From: Paracamarosporium sp. OC-R06-R3
Lineage: Eukaryota; Ascomycota; Dothideomycetes; Pleosporales; Didymosphaeriaceae
Length of the DNA: 63,778 nucleotides
Assembly: GCA_019828545.1 (NCBI GenBank)
Contig: JACVRA010000235.1
Coordinates: 1 to 63,778 of the forward strand
Direction of reading: 5' to 3'
The notes under the pieces are model-generated. The model was not told where the DNA came from, ran no database searches, and saw nothing but the letters and a program-made list of their open reading frames with translations. The stretch's first letter is position 1. Each line of letters opens with the position of its first letter. Below are positions 1-12,900 of this stretch, in pieces. A program made the translations under genes and the position numbers.

Positions 1-260
1 GAATCCGTGCATTGGGTGCACGGACACGTTAGATTCATCGCGGAATTAAGAATTCCCGATGCCAAGACTTGGTAGCACCCTCTAGACATGGAGACATCCA
101 AGCCAACCCAACATCGTTTGTGGACAAACAAGAATGATGCAAATATTTCAAATTGATTTATCCCCGCCAGTGTGTTGGAACGAGACCATGATCTACAAAA
201 TGGGTGAGAATTGAGGAGTGGTGACCCGCCTACTCTTTGCCACATAGGTATCCTCACCTA

Positions 261-1725
261 TCACAACTTAGCTTTAATCTGCTTCTTCTTCTCCTCATCC
301 TCCTTCAGCTTCTTCCACCACTCAGCCTTCAGCTGCAACACCGCGAACCCCTTCAACGCCCACTCATCCTGCCACTCCGGTAACTCCCCTCCTTCCTTCC
401 CAGCTACCTTCCGCAAGAACCCGAAGTACTCGCTAAAATCAGGCTTGATTTCATGAAATAGCGATGTTGGCCCCTTGTACTGTAGCCGCTTCACTTGCCA
501 TTCGTCCTGTTCTTTAGGCGATGGCAAGCCACCTCCGCGGCCTGCAAAATAGCGCGCTACAGCTACGGCTTGATACTCGTATACTCGGAACGATATGGCG
601 GCTTTCACTTGTCCAACAACGGCCAGTGAAGGGTCAGCGATATTGAAAACATGCTGGTAGAAGCCAGTCAAGCGCCCGCTCGGAGCGACCGGGTTCGGAT
701 ACAGAAACGGGTAAGAAAGGCGGTACCCAGTAGCGAAATGTACCTTATCGACATTATCGACTTCAGATCCGTCTGTAAACCGAACCAAGACACCAGAAGT
801 GGGACTTGCAGAGATGTGACTGATTTGCGGTTTGATGAGCACGTTTGGAAGATTCCAGGCTCCGTCTAAGGCTTCGTTATGTCCGCGTTGAGAGACGTAG
901 AGAGGACCAGACACAATGTTGTGGAGTTCGGAAACAGTATCCGAGGCGGACACGTTGCCGCCCACGACAACGACTTTCTGTGCAAAGTTAGGTTTTCATG
1001 CAAGATGATGCTACCGAGACTCTTACCTTATTGACGTAAGTATCAGGCAACCTGAACGCCTTTGAGTGTTCAAAAGCATGAGGAAGAGCTTTCGACGTCT
1101 CGGCCAAACCTGATATATTCGGAATCTGCGGAACACTATAGTGGCCCGTAGCCGCTATGACCGCATCAAACGATTCTTGCCACCAGAAATCTTTCTGCAC
1201 GCCTTTGAAATCGTGACCGGTTTTTCGTAGAGTTACAACCCACTTTGCGCCAACTTTTCGCACACTCTCAACATGCGTGTTCAGGGATATTAAATGCGTA
1301 TACGGCTCTGCAATTTCTTCAAGATATCCTGCTACGGTTTGCCACGGTTTCGTTGGATTGCGCTGACCAAGGCGATGGATTGAAGAGGCAGAGTTGTCGA
1401 CCGGGAACGGCTTGTATGTGAAGGACATGACTTCTGAGCCGACATTGCTGTCCAACGCTGGATAGAGGCCGGTGCGTGAAGTAAGATTTTCCGGTAGTGG
1501 CGGTGCAGATGAAGGAAGGTTTGCTGGGGATTCATACTGAGGTTGGTCTGGCGACGGGGAGAAAGGCTCAGGATCCTCGTCGTAAAGCCAGGTCCCTCCG
1601 ACTCTTTCCCTTCGCTCGAAAAGACGAATTTTATCAAAGATCTTTTCTTCAGCAAGGGCCTTTATGGCAGATATACCGGACGGACCGGCTCCAATGACCG
1701 CTACGCTGGAATATCTGGGTGCCAT
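261..1725 (-). CDS. Flavin-containing monooxygenase (FMO-like), two exons
   Basis: Predicted FAD- and NADPH-dependent monooxygenase of about 471 residues. Exon 1 is 1725-1027 and exon 2 is 977-261, with a 49-nt GT-AG intron at 978-1026 in phase 0. I chose the ATG at 1725 because it places the FAD-binding Rossmann motif GAGPSG at residues 12-17. The segment ERRERVGGTW that follows is typical of FMOs. Just after the splice the sequence VVVVGGNVSASD sits where the NADPH fingerprint GxGxSG is expected; it has GGNVSA, so the second glycine pattern is altered. The mid-protein FEHSKAF region resembles the FMO identifying stretch but is not exact. The substrate cannot be told from sequence. No secondary-metabolite backbone gene is adjacent, so a role in detoxification or in tailoring is equally open. 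The next gene is 1.3 kb away. Confidence 0.85.
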
Positions 1726-3019
1726 GGTTGTTGTGCTAGAGTTGTAGATGATATTCCGATGGAGAGAACCTGAATGCCCCATGATATACCCTTCATGAAT
1801 CGTAGAGCGCTTCTTATCGGTTACTGCGTGCGCTGTACCACTCACCTGCAGCCGTTATGGCGTCATATTCAATGCCGATTTGAGAATGCAGTAGGAACGG
1901 CGCTACCTGCCTTTGGAGTATCAGTCAGTGGAGCGCTTCCTATGGGTTGACTCCACATTATTCCCGTGTGGAAATTATGCATGAGAATAAGGTCACTAAT
2001 TGTCGTATGCTTTCGTTACGAACTCGTGCAGCACATGGCAGCCAGGTCATGTAGACTATACGACGCCTACAATGAAGTGTTCTCTTTATTGTAACAAGAC
2101 ACCAGCTTAATTCCATAAGCTTCGTCAAGTCCTTTGAATTATCCAGAAAAATGAGGACGTCTGCTCGCGCAACTTCTGATGGCTTTGAGGTGCGGTACTC
2201 GCACTTCCTAATCAGGAATGACGTGATTGGCCCCTGCAAGCACACACAGCCCCTCCACGTCGATTCAGCATCTTCCGACCTCTCCACCATATCGGAACAT
2301 TATCAAATCAACCAAAGCTAGAGTGACAGAGAACTCAGCAACTATAAACAGTACCGACGAGTTCATAAAAACGACTTCGCCTCGCTGGACCAACGACTCC
2401 CAGCGTACGAAAGGCAAACACCTCCTTCCATCACAGAGTATATCTCGCTTCACTTATTAGCTTTTAAGATCGAACCAGCAGAGTCAGGATTCTATTTCCA
2501 TCAGACAGAGAATTATGGTACTCGAGACAATCATCCTCCAATATTCTAACTTTTCACCACCAGTCCAGCAACCCACCACATCAGAAATCTCCCTTCCTCC
2601 AACCCCGTCTCAAATACTGACCCCACCACTTCATCCTCTCCTTCCTTTCAGCATATCACCATCCACCACAAACCAATCGAAAACCAGTACCATCAAACCA
2701 CGACTTGATAAAAAAAGCACGCTCAAACCTTCCAATTCTTTCACCCGCCCACAAGAAAGAATCAAACCACAATTATACTTACAGGACATCCGATCGTACA
2801 AAAACCTCTTTTCCTTTTGCATGCGCATGAAGTCGGCCAAAGCCAAATGCGCAGCCGCTTGCTCATCGCCACAACCAGTGGATTCCTGAAATCAGTAGTA
2901 AAATCCGCCGTTGTGTGAATGCTCGAAGACGGCAACCCAATCGCGATTACCGACTGCCTTATTCAAGTCCTAACCAAGTCGTCCAAAAAAAAGGCAAACT
3001 AATACCACCACATGTTATC
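1726..3019. other. Intergenic region, no gene recognised
   Basis: It lies between the FMO start and the RAT1 stop. Several short open frames occur on both strands (for example 1958-2290 minus and 2515-2889 plus), but their products are low-complexity Ser/Pro/Thr-rich or featureless. None shows a splice pattern or family motif. The segment 2520-2780 is rich in CCA/CAC on the plus strand. Confidence 0.6.
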
Positions 3020-6000
3020 CTAGAACCGGCGGTGGTTGTTATACCCGTTTCCTTGACCACCATTGTTGTACCCACCCCTTCCTCGTTGCTGACTACCACC
3101 TCTACCCCCACCATTGTGGCCTAGAATCTCGTTTGCAGGGCGGTAGTTAGGCAGCGACGAGTTCTGCGTTGCATGATGCGGTGGCGGCGGACCCCAATGC
3201 TGCTGGCCTACAGGATGCTGCACAGGCGGTCTACCGTTGCCACCCCAAGACTCCAGACCAGGAGGTGGAGGGGGCACCCAGCCTGGTGGTGGAGGGGGCA
3301 AGCCGTTCATTCCTGGAATGGGGAACGGTGGAGGGGGGAAGCCAGGGGGCGGGTAGTTACCATGTCCGCCACGTCCGTTGTTGAATCCTCCGCGATTGTT
3401 GTTGTAACCACCCCGTCCTCGATCATTGCCGTAGCCTCCACGGTTGTTGTAGTTATCGCCGTTGTTGGAGTAAGAACCGGAACGCTGACTATTGTGGCTG
3501 TTGTAGTCTCCGCGACCGCCACCTCGACCGCCGCGGAAGCCTCCGCGGCCGTTTTGCTGGCGGCGCACGTGTGCTTCGTCGTGTTCGTTGAGCATCTTGG
3601 TGGGCATCACAAGGCCTTTGAGGAGGACAGATTTGTGCGCTGTCTTGGCTTCTAGCTTTGGCATTTCGTAGTATACTCTGTATGTAATTAGACAATATTG
3701 GGCAAGTAGAGGGGATTTGAACGTACCTGATTGAGCCGTCTTGAACGATGTCGAAATCCTCGCTATCGGCATCGAAGGGTGGGACGAGCTGGCTATCGGG
3801 AACAAACAGCTCATGGGGCTCGACCTCGCCATGGAGAGCATCGCTATGTTGGTGGTCGATTTGGACTTTCTTGTCGCCCTTTCCATAGATGAACTTGTTC
3901 ATAGCCTTGAACAGCTTGCCGGTCTGAGAGAACATTAAGGTCTCCTTGCCGAACTCGTTGCGCTTGATCTCATCTTCGGTGAGCTGATCAGATTTAGTGG
4001 CCATAGCAGCCAACAGACGCTTCTCGTCAATGAAGGGTAGAATGGCAACACCTTGCCAAGCAAATTTCTTGCCATTTAAATCGATGGGGAAATCCTCAGG
4101 GTAGAAGTCCACAATGGGACTGTTCGGGTCTGACATGAGGATACGGAACGGTTCCGGAATTGCATGATTCGATGCTGCAGGCAACACACCCATAAGCTGC
4201 TCATATGGGTGGAAGGGCTTGCCTTTCGTGAACATCTTGTGGGGATCCATATCTGCCAGTCCGACAAAATCGGCGGCGAAAGGTGCATAGTGGTAGGGGA
4301 AATACCAGGTCCATGACTGGCAGCCTTGGAAATAATATGCAAGCACCCAGCAGAGACCCTCGGCATACGATCTGGCGACCTTGTTACGGAACTCTATGTC
4401 ATCAGGTTCTACGTTGAACTTTTGAGCATAGTAGCGCTCTTCGTAGCCGGGTTCCCAAAGCTTAACAGTGTCCTCTGGCATATCTCCCTCTTTCTTCTGT
4501 TGTGACTGTGATGGTGACTCGGGAACTACAGGGGTGCTTCTGCCAGGGGTACCGTTGTCAGAGTCTTCCACCGCATCATGCCCGCGCTTTCCAAGCTGGA
4601 CAGGTGTTTCCACACCAGATGCTGACGCAGTTTCCGAGCTTTGACTCTCGGTGTCACCTGGAATAGTTCCCTCCGCTTTGGCCTTCATCATGGCCTTGAG
4701 TTGTGCAGCGGCGCTCTTATTAGTCTGATTCTTGTTTGCGAGCATCTCCTTGGAAACGGCACGAACTTCATTTGACTGAGCGTCCTGAGGGGAGAAGAAA
4801 GGGATGCCAGCATCAAGATAGGTACTAGTGTCCTCCTTGCGGCGCTTGGCCGGAGGAGCTTGAGTCCAGGAAGGTTGTCCGTTATTCTTGTTACGATCCC
4901 CGAATCGGGCGCGCTTCGCTGCCTGTCGATCGGATACCTCTTTGCGCTTGCGGAAGATCTCAGCCTCTTGGCGGGCAAGACCTTCTAAAATCTGTTGCAC
5001 GCGAAGCATGTTGGGAAAGCCGTCCTTGGTAACATAGTCGTCCATTTGCGGCAACAGGTCGCGCCAGATTTTGGTGAGCAGGTCGATACCTTGATCTCGG
5101 ATTTCCAGACTAGGAAGATGTGGAAGGAAATCATTACCCACGAAGAAACACATAAAAACCCAATCATCGAGTGCTCGTTCTACGTTGTGTGGGAATTTCC
5201 TTTGGGGTGAATCCATCTCTACTGCGAGGTACTCACGCAACACGTTGATGTGAAGCCAAATAAAAGGCTTAAGCGGGTGCTCTGCGGCATCCCACTCTTC
5301 CTTGGCTTCCTCCTCAGTTAACTTAGAGCCGTCATCAGGATGAGGGCAGTTGGGGCGAATATGACCCTTACGACCGCACTTAGTGCAGCTTTTGTCCTTG
5401 CCGGAGTCGAAGAAGACGTCTTCTCGCAAGACGCGGAAGTAAGGCTCATGAGTGGCGAGACCAAGCATGATAAGATCAGCGTCTAGACCATAGATGACAT
5501 GGCGAGTATTGGGATCATGTGTGGGCATGGCGCGTTGAGAGCGAATGAAGTTCATGATTTTGTGTTCACCTTCACCGGGCACAGAGGCATCAGATATGAT
5601 GACTTTCATATCTTGCCATGAGGGATCAGTGGTGAACTTGTAGGCACACCAGTATTGTAAGCTCTCAGCGAGCAGAAACATGAAAGGTGTGCCAGGGGTA
5701 ATGGCGTTGGAATCCCAGGTTTTCTCGACGACCTGATCCAGGTTTGTAATGTCTTCGCCACGGCTGGCCTTTTGCGAGTTGAGCACTTTGAGGAATTCTG
5801 CTTTCTCCTCATCCTTTTCCTTGGCTTCTTTGGCTGAGCGAAAGCGACGCGAGCGCTGCTGGTTCATCTTTGCCCGAGGCGCAACGCCGTCGACAGCTAG
5901 GTACAGGAGCTTGCGGGGGCGCACCATACCGACGACGCGGTCAGTGTACTCAAAGATGGCAAGCATCATGTCGGCCTCAGTCTTGGGCGCAGGCTTGTCC

Positions 6001-6197
6001 TCAGGGTGGGAGCAAGGGTGCACGATGCCGTTCATGTCCAAGTACAGGTTGTCGAACTCTTCACCGTTCGGGTTCGGCTTGGTGCGGTCGACTGGAATGC
6101 TCTCGTCGCCGACCTTCTTGGGCAATTCTTCGACAACACTTGAGATGATCTTGGGGTATTTCTGGCTGAGCCAGCGGAACATGGCGGGGACACCCAT
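3020..6197 (-). CDS. RAT1: 5'-3' exoribonuclease 2 (XRN2/RAT1), two exons
   Basis: Nuclear 5'-to-3' exoribonuclease, about 1042 residues, which in the family trims rRNA and snoRNA and drives torpedo transcription termination. Exon 1 is 6197-3727 and exon 2 is 3677-3020; the 49-nt intron 3678-3726 is in phase 2. The N-terminus MGVPAMFRWLSQKYPK is the canonical start. Visible signatures are the Mg-binding DMNGIVHPC, EGEHKIMNFIR, YGLDADLIMLGL and FFVGNDFLPHLPSL, all in the XRN_N domain. A CCHC zinc knuckle (CTKCGRKGHIRPNCPH, about residues 269-284) is typical of the nuclear rather than the cytoplasmic enzyme. A Lys/Ser-rich linker lies near residues 430-600. The C-terminal 200 residues are RGG/GGY- and proline-rich, as in other fungal RAT1 proteins. 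It is divergent from USO1 over a 658-bp shared upstream region. Confidence 0.97.
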
Positions 6198-6855
6198 ATT
6201 TGCAGCGGGCGCTCACGGCGCAAGTACTTGTGATTGAGATGGTGGTTGGACGTGGGCGTACACGGCTACGGCTACGGCTACGGCGATGCGGAAGATGCGT
6301 ATATGGCAGCGCGCCACGCAGTGTAGAAGCACTAGACACACGTGATGGAACGTAGTGAGATGGGCACCAGCGAGCACTACTGGCTGTCGAGCTGGATGTG
6401 AGAAACAGAAGACGTGAAACAGTTCGAAACGCTGCGAAGTGCCTACCTCGCAGGAGAGAAAAGGAGACGATGCAACCTAGTACGGGCCGCGTTGGAAGAT
6501 GCGCGGGCGTCTCCAGCGAAGACTGCGCGACGTGTTGGGAGATGGGCGAGGATGGAAGACGAAGAGTCGCGATCGCATACGGAAACCTTTGAGCGCGCCA
6601 AGTCTGGGGACTAGCGCGAGCGGAGCTTCGGCCGCCGGGCTGCCGGTGAGCTGGGGCCTGCTCCGTATCACATGGAATTTGTGAGAGAACAGCGTGTAGC
6701 CAAGGCGAGCACTAGCATTCACCATTGTTCTTTGTGAGGCCGGACAACTCGAGCCTGTGCCAATTCAAAAACACAGAAAGCTTTTGCGCAAGCAGTGTAT
6801 ACCCGTAGAACCATTTCCCCACGCCATGATCCCGTAGTCGAGGCACACCGCGAAC
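6198..6855. promoter_or_regulatory. Shared divergent upstream region of RAT1 and USO1
   Basis: A 658-bp spacer separates two start codons that point away from each other, so it must hold both promoters. It contains a short hexamer repeat, CGGCTA three times at 6263-6280. I see no convincing TATA box. Short open frames inside it look accidental. Confidence 0.5.
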
Positions 6856-9800
6856 ATGTTCCAGGCGCCGGCCAAACAGACTGCGACCGACACCATCAGC
6901 ACCCTCAGCGGCCGCCTCGCAAGCGCAACCCTCCTCGAAGACCGCCGTGCGGCCATCCTCGGCCTCCGAAGCTTCGCAAAAGAGTACCCCGCCTCGGTCG
7001 CCTCAGGTGCTCTACGGGGGCTGATTGCGGCCCTGACCAAGGATGCGGAGGATGTGGACACAATCAAGGTCGTGCTGGAGACGCTGTTGATGCTCTTCAA
7101 CCCGAACGAGCAGAGTGTAGGCTACCATGATGTGCCGGCCGTAGCCAATGCTAACAGCAGCAGCCAGAAGCTTCAGAGGAAATTGCGCTGTGGCTGGCAG
7201 ATGAGTTCACACAGGTATGCACTCCCTCCTTCTGCTACTGCCCGTGCTGAGCTTATGATAGCGGCAAGATAATATAACCATCCTCCTTGGCCTTCTCGAG
7301 ACGGACGACTTCTACTCGCGACTATACTCCCTCCAGCTCATACGAGCCATCTCCGACGCGCGGCCCGAGCGAACACAAGAATGCATCCTCACTGGCGTAG
7401 GGAAAGTGGTGGCTACCTTGGACGATCAACGGGATGCCGTCCGCACCGAGGGCCTGGTCCTATTGAATGATCTCTCTCGCACGTCGTCAGAGCTCCAGAA
7501 GCTCATCGTTTTCGAAAATGCCTTCGACAAGATCTTCAACCTCATCCAGGCCGACGGCTCGCTCACCCAAGGCACAATCGTCGTCCAGGACTGCTTGTCT
7601 CTGCTTGCCAATCTTGTGCGATTCAACACCTCCAACCAAACCGCGTTTCGAGAAATGGGACATGTGGCCAGGCTCGCCGCCCTGCTCCCCGGTGCCAAAA
7701 AGCCAAAGAAGGCGCGATCGAGTATAGAAGAGGATGATGATTGGGTCAGCCCACAAGCAGACAAGAACCTTTGGGGACTACTGGCTATCCTGCGCATGTT
7801 CTTGGTTCGTGGTAGCATCAGTACGCTTCCCAACCAGAATGCGTTTGTGAAGCACGGCATTCTGCAGCAGGTCGTGAACATGGCTTTCGATCCTGTTTCG
7901 GCAATACCCATCAAGATAGAGTCTTTGAACGTCTGTGCAGATATGATAAGAGGGAATGCTCGATTACAAGAAGGCTTCGCACAGTTGCAAGTACGGCCTA
8001 TCGTCGAGCCAATCACTAACGGTACCACGTCCCCGAACGAACCTCCCGTCGTCTATATCATCGATGCACTCCTCGACCTTGCTCTTACCCCTGCTTCCAA
8101 TGACATGTTCGATGTCCGCTTTGCTGCCTGCGAATGCATCAAATCTTACATCTTCAACCACCTTCAGATCAAGACTCACTTTCTGAGAAGAGCTATTGGC
8201 GGTCACCTTGATGGCCAAGACGAAACTGCAAATGCACTGACCACATTGTTCACTGGACCGCAAGGCTCGCAAGTCATTGATCCATATCGGACCTGGTTCG
8301 CTGCTGTCCTCGTATTCCACCTCATCTACGACGATCGCGAAGCCAAGAACGAACTCATGCAAGTTGTCGAAGGTGACGCAGAAAGCGGCGAGGAGGTTGT
8401 GACATGTATCCAAACCTTGACTGGCAATTTGATCGCAAGCCTACAGCTGGGAGAAGACGAGCGGATACCTATCGCTTATCTCATGCTATTATCGGGGTGG
8501 CTCTTCGAGGACGCTGCGGCTGTCAACGACTTCCTGGGAGAAGCAAGCAGTCTTCAGAGCCTTGTACAAGCAATACAAAAGCCAGGCAATGATCAGACAG
8601 TCGTGCGCGGTCTGTGCGCTTCGCTGCTTGGAATCATCTATGAGTTTTCCACCAAGGACTCACCAGTGCCCAGACGAGACCTGCAGCCGCTTTTGACTTC
8701 TAAGTTGGGTCGCGAGAAGTACCTCAATGCCATCGCAGAACTCCGTCACCATCCTGACGTGCGAGATTTTGAGGTCATTCCTCAGGCCGGTGCTTCGGGT
8801 GGTCTTTTGCCCAATGTCTTCTTCGACGAGACTTTTGTGGACTTTTTGAAAGACAACTTTAGTCGATTGTCTCGTGCCATAGATCGAGATCCTGTCATTG
8901 AGATTCTTCAGTCGCACGACGGCATCGATCGTGATCTTGTCGACTCCCTTCGTGGACAGTTAGACGAGAGGCAACAGGCTATCGAGCAACTCCAAACTGA
9001 TAAGTTGACGCTGGAACAGAGAGTAAACCAGGAGCAGGCAGAGCGACGAAAGGCCGAGGACTCTGCCCAACAACAACTCCACAACATCAAGCGCATCAAT
9101 GAAGAGCTGCACAGAAATCACGATAATGACATGAGGAAGTCGGAACGCGAACACAAACAGGCTATGCTTGAGCTAGAAAACAAGTTTAATTTGCAAATCG
9201 CTGCGCTCAACAACAAGGTGCAGCAGGCTACGAAGGAGACCTCAATTGCTGTGGCAAACACAAAGCGCGAGTATGAAGAGAAGGCCCACCAGGAAAGCAG
9301 GGTACGTAGCGAGGTAGAACAGCGATTAAGTGCGTCGGAACGCGCCCGCCAGGAGCTGGAACGCGCCCACCAAGATGCATTGAATGCCAATGACGCACTT
9401 GAACAGAGGCATCGTGACGAAATCGGAGCAATCGCGTTAGAGAAGGGTAGGTTGCACCCACTTGCGAGCAACTACACACTTAATCCATGCTAACCATCTA
9501 AACCAGGCACGCTCGAAACCCAGATCCAGGAAGGCGAAGCTCAAATCAAAAAGCTCAAAAGCGAGAAGGACGCCTTGCAGACGACCATCGACAAGGTCAA
9601 CTCTGGGTCAAAGGACCTCCAGTCCACTATCGACAAACTCAAGTCTGAGATACAGGAACTCAAGACCAAAGTACAAGATCAGACATGGAAGGTCAAAGAT
9701 GCAGAAGAGAAGATGCGAAAAGCAGAGGCGACTGTCAAGGAGAAGGAAGAGGCACGCGCTTCTGCGCAGACCGAATTGGATGATTTGTTTGTTGTGCTTG

Positions 9801-9984
9801 GAGATTTGGAGGAGAAAAGGACAAGGGACAAGGTGATTATTGACAATCCTTTAACAGGAAATGGCTTGCTAACCTCTATTAGAAACGGCTCAAGGAGCTT
9901 GGCGAAGAGGTCTCAGAAGCGGAGGATGACGACGACGAAGATGACGATGAGGACGAAGACGAAGACGAAGAAGAGGAGGAATAG
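6856..9984 (+). CDS. USO1: Vesicle tethering factor Uso1/p115, five exons
   Basis: Golgi/ER vesicle tether of about 974 residues. Exons: 6856-7116, 7164-7214, 7262-9446, 9507-9832 and 9883-9984. The introns are 47, 47, 60 and 50 nt, and every junction keeps the frame. The first acceptor is ambiguous between 7160 and 7163; I chose 7163 because it gives SPEASEEIALW, the family wording. The second acceptor (7261) gives TQRQDNIT. The N-terminus holds the armadillo-like head (LEDRRAAILGLRSFAKEYPASVA). A long Gln/Glu/Lys-rich coiled coil starts near residue 690. The protein ends in a run of Asp/Glu encoded by exon 5, the acidic tail that binds golgins and SNAREs in this family. The cytosolic, Golgi-associated location is family knowledge. 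Its head-to-head partner is RAT1. Confidence 0.96.
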
Positions 9985-10791
9985 AATATCTGCATCAAAG
10001 CTAACGAATAGAGTCGTTGCTTCCCGCAAGATCTTGTCTCATGAGAAATCCGTGTATCTAACAAAACACAGGTTGGCATCCGTTGTTGTTAGCATAGACC
10101 TTGTCGAACAGCCCTGGAGGGACGCGTAACTCTGTGACGTCATAACTAGTGGACGTCCTAGAGCAAGCCGGGCTCCATCCAGGTATTGGGTGCGCCACGA
10201 TACGCAAGTCTATCCGCACAAGGTATATAGCGCCGTACTACTGCGGCCAACTAACTGTTTGCTCTCTGCCCATGATATACCAAGGTAACGCACCCGCCTC
10301 CACTATCGTACGGTGATGTTGTGCCTTGCACATCATGTGCTGGGATAGCCGGGCATGCATCGTTTCATGCACAGTAGATACCGACACTAGCGCGGTTACA
10401 CCCGCTGCTCGACCAAGGAAGTCAGTGAAGCTTGTCGGTGCTTGGTAAAGCTTGGTGCAAGCATGGCCCTGTAGGGCGGACGATCATGCCTCGAGGCGGA
10501 CCTGTGTATGGCCTGCATGCTGCCACGTTGGGGTTGTGGTCGAAACGGGCGATAAGAGAGTACGGGGTGTGTGTGTGTGTGGGGAGAGGGGGCGAGCAGG
10601 TTTGCTTCGGCTCGTCCGACATACGAGTGTGATGCAATGGCTCGCGCTGGTCTGCTATATATCTATCGTATCGACCGATGGTCTTTCTGTCTGCTCATAC
10701 TTCCTCTGATCTGATCCAGCACTCTAAACTTTGATAACAACTTCTGATTTGAACCTTTTCCTGACACGCATATCACGATAACGAAAACATC
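9985..10791. other. Intergenic region with GT microsatellite, upstream of the protease
   Basis: About 800 bp. A GT microsatellite runs over about 10566-10581. A TATA-like CTATATAT is at about 10655, roughly 135 bp before the next start codon, and could belong to the protease promoter. No coding segment is recognisable. Confidence 0.5.
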
Positions 10792-12367
10792 ATGTCTTCT
10801 TTCCAACGTCTCGCCATCCAGCGCAGCCCAGTGTACAAGTCTAATGGAACAAAATCCTACCTCCACGCCATGCGTAAATGTCCGTTTCACCCTCTTCACG
10901 CTTCTTACTACCTATCTAACATCCCCAGATGGCTTCCACCCTACCAAGCCAGGTCCATACTTCCAGGCCAAGCAGTTCCGACCACAAGGCAAATTCGGCC
11001 GCATAGGAGGCCGTATGCGCGCACACTATGTCCTCGCCAAACGACAACCTAGCGGCACTCAAAGCGGCACAGGTGCCGAGGCAGGCGCCGCACAGAGCGG
11101 CAGCGGCACCGAAGGCGAAGTCCCGGCTGAGGACATCCAGAACGACTCGCTGTATCTCTGTGAAGTCGGCGTCGGGACGCCAGAGCAGAAACTCTACCTG
11201 GACTTCGACACTGGTAGTTCGGATCTTTGGGTATGTTGTCCCATATCCTCTCTTATACTGAACTAATAACTAATGGGGTGATAGGTCTGGTCCACAGAGC
11301 TACCGAGCAACATCTTGAGTCAAGCGAACAAAGACAATCAGCAAGTAGCCTTTGACCCCAAGAAGTCTAGCACTTTCAAGAAGCTCAGTGGCGAGACATG
11401 GAAGATTCAGTATGGCGACTCGAGCAGTGCGAGTGGCGATGTTGGAACTGACACGGTGGATTTGGGGGGCTTGAAGGTTGAGGGGCAGGCAGTGGAATTG
11501 GCGAAGGAGTTGAGTCAGCAGTTTGCGCAGGTAAGTCTTATTGAGTTTGGAGCACAGAGAGGAGGGAAGCTGATGTGTATGTGTGTAGGGAAATGGAAGT
11601 GGCCTGCTAGGTCTGGCATTCAGCTCTATCAACACTGTTTCGCCGACACCGCAGAAGACGCCGGTGGATAACATCGCTGCACAGAAGGGCGCATCGCAGC
11701 AAGTATTCACCGCATATCTAGGCAGCTGGCGGGACGCCGATGAAGCGGATAAAGGCGAGGCAAGTCCACCCACTCTACCCTACTTGCCCACCAGCAACTA
11801 ACCGCACAAAAGAGCTTCTACACCTTCGGCTTCATCGACCAGGACACGCTCAAAGCCGCGGGTGCCACCGAATCATCCATCAACTACGCAGACGTAGACA
11901 GCAGCCAAGGCTTCTGGCAAATCGCCTCCGCAAGCGCAACTATCAATGGCAAGACCCTCGCCCGCACATCTAACACGTCCATCATGGACACCGGCACTAC
12001 GCTCTGCCTTGTCGACGACACGCTCGTCGACGAAGTCTACGCCGCTATCCCAGGCGCTAAATACGACGACTCTAACCAAGGCTACATTTTCCCGTCCGAC
12101 ACCTCTGTCGACAAGCTCCCTGAGATCACGCTCGCGATCGGCGATAAGCAGGTTGCATTCCAGAAGGAGGATCTTGGTTTCGCGGATGCGGGGAATGGCA
12201 TGGTGTATGGAAGTATCCAGTCGAGGGGGAGCATGGATATGGATATCTATGGAGATGCGGTGCTGAAGGCTATGTATGCGGTGTTTGATGTTAATGGTGG
12301 AAGTCCGAGGTTTGGGTGGGTGCAGAGGAAGGAGGAGACACAGAATACGGATGTGCCGCCCCAGTGA
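10792..12367 (+). CDS. Pepsin-type aspartic protease (A1 family), five exons
   Basis: Aspartic endopeptidase of about 451 residues. Exons: 10792-10873, 10929-11230, 11285-11530, 11589-11759 and 11813-12367. The introns are 55, 54, 58 and 53 nt. Intron 4 has the rare GC-AG form: donor GAG/GCAAGT at 11760, acceptor at 11812, with a CTAAC branch site. The two catalytic aspartates are in DTGSSDLW (residues 121-128) and DTGTT (about 326-330). YGDSSSASG matches the flap region and GLLGLAFSSIN is a family hallmark. The N-terminus has a propeptide-like basic stretch (HGFHPTKPGPYFQAKQ) but no obvious hydrophobic signal peptide, which is odd for a penicillopepsin/endothiapepsin relative. Either an upstream exon is missed or the enzyme is not conventionally secreted. 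A Gly/Ser/Thr/Ala linker lies near residues 75-95. Confidence 0.9.
11760..11812 (+). other. GC-AG intron (intron 4 of the aspartic protease)
   Basis: The donor is GAG/GCAAGT, the best-matching GC-type donor. The acceptor is CACAAAAG/AGC and a branch-like AACTAAC lies 12 nt upstream of it. Splicing here joins KGE to SFYTFGFID in frame. The nearest GT alternative (AAGTCC at 11765) has a poor donor consensus. Confidence 0.75.
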
Positions 12368-12900
12368 GTAGGATGGGATAAGAGGTTTGGATATGGGTAT
12401 GAAGTAATGTGACAGATATATAGGATCTGATTTGAGTGTTTCATGTTGATGTTGTTTAGGTCGCTCATCACTTTCGATCGAATGTCTTGAGATCTTGCAA
12501 GTGTCTGTGTCGGAAGGATTTGCTCCGTGCTACCGCAACACAACAGGAAGGAGCAATGCTTGGCGGTATCCACTATGTAACATCGTGTATACTATTCTAG
12601 AGTAATTGTTGAACGTTTCCACGCCATGTTTGAGAATGTTTCCGTATTCTCTTGTCCGTCTCTGACCTTCTGACATGCTTCTGACATGCAATACGCACAG
12701 TTAATTCGTCAGCGCGACGTGCATCAGGCATAAAATTATACTATATTCTTACCATAGACGGATTTAACGTAAGAATAAACGATTAAAAAGGTCCCTTTCT
12801 GCCACTCTACATCTACATCTCGATAACATCTTTGGTATCTTTCCAAACGACAGATACGCAGCAACTCATCGATAACAATTCTACCTTCCCAAACCACACC
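12368..12900. other. Intergenic region
   Basis: 533 bp, with AT-rich runs near 12730-12790 just before the next start codon. No coding segment is recognised on either strand. Confidence 0.5.

Noticed and set aside
5749..6237. 162-codon plus-strand frame over the start of RAT1
   Set aside because: It is antisense to the highly conserved XRN_N domain, with shadow composition.
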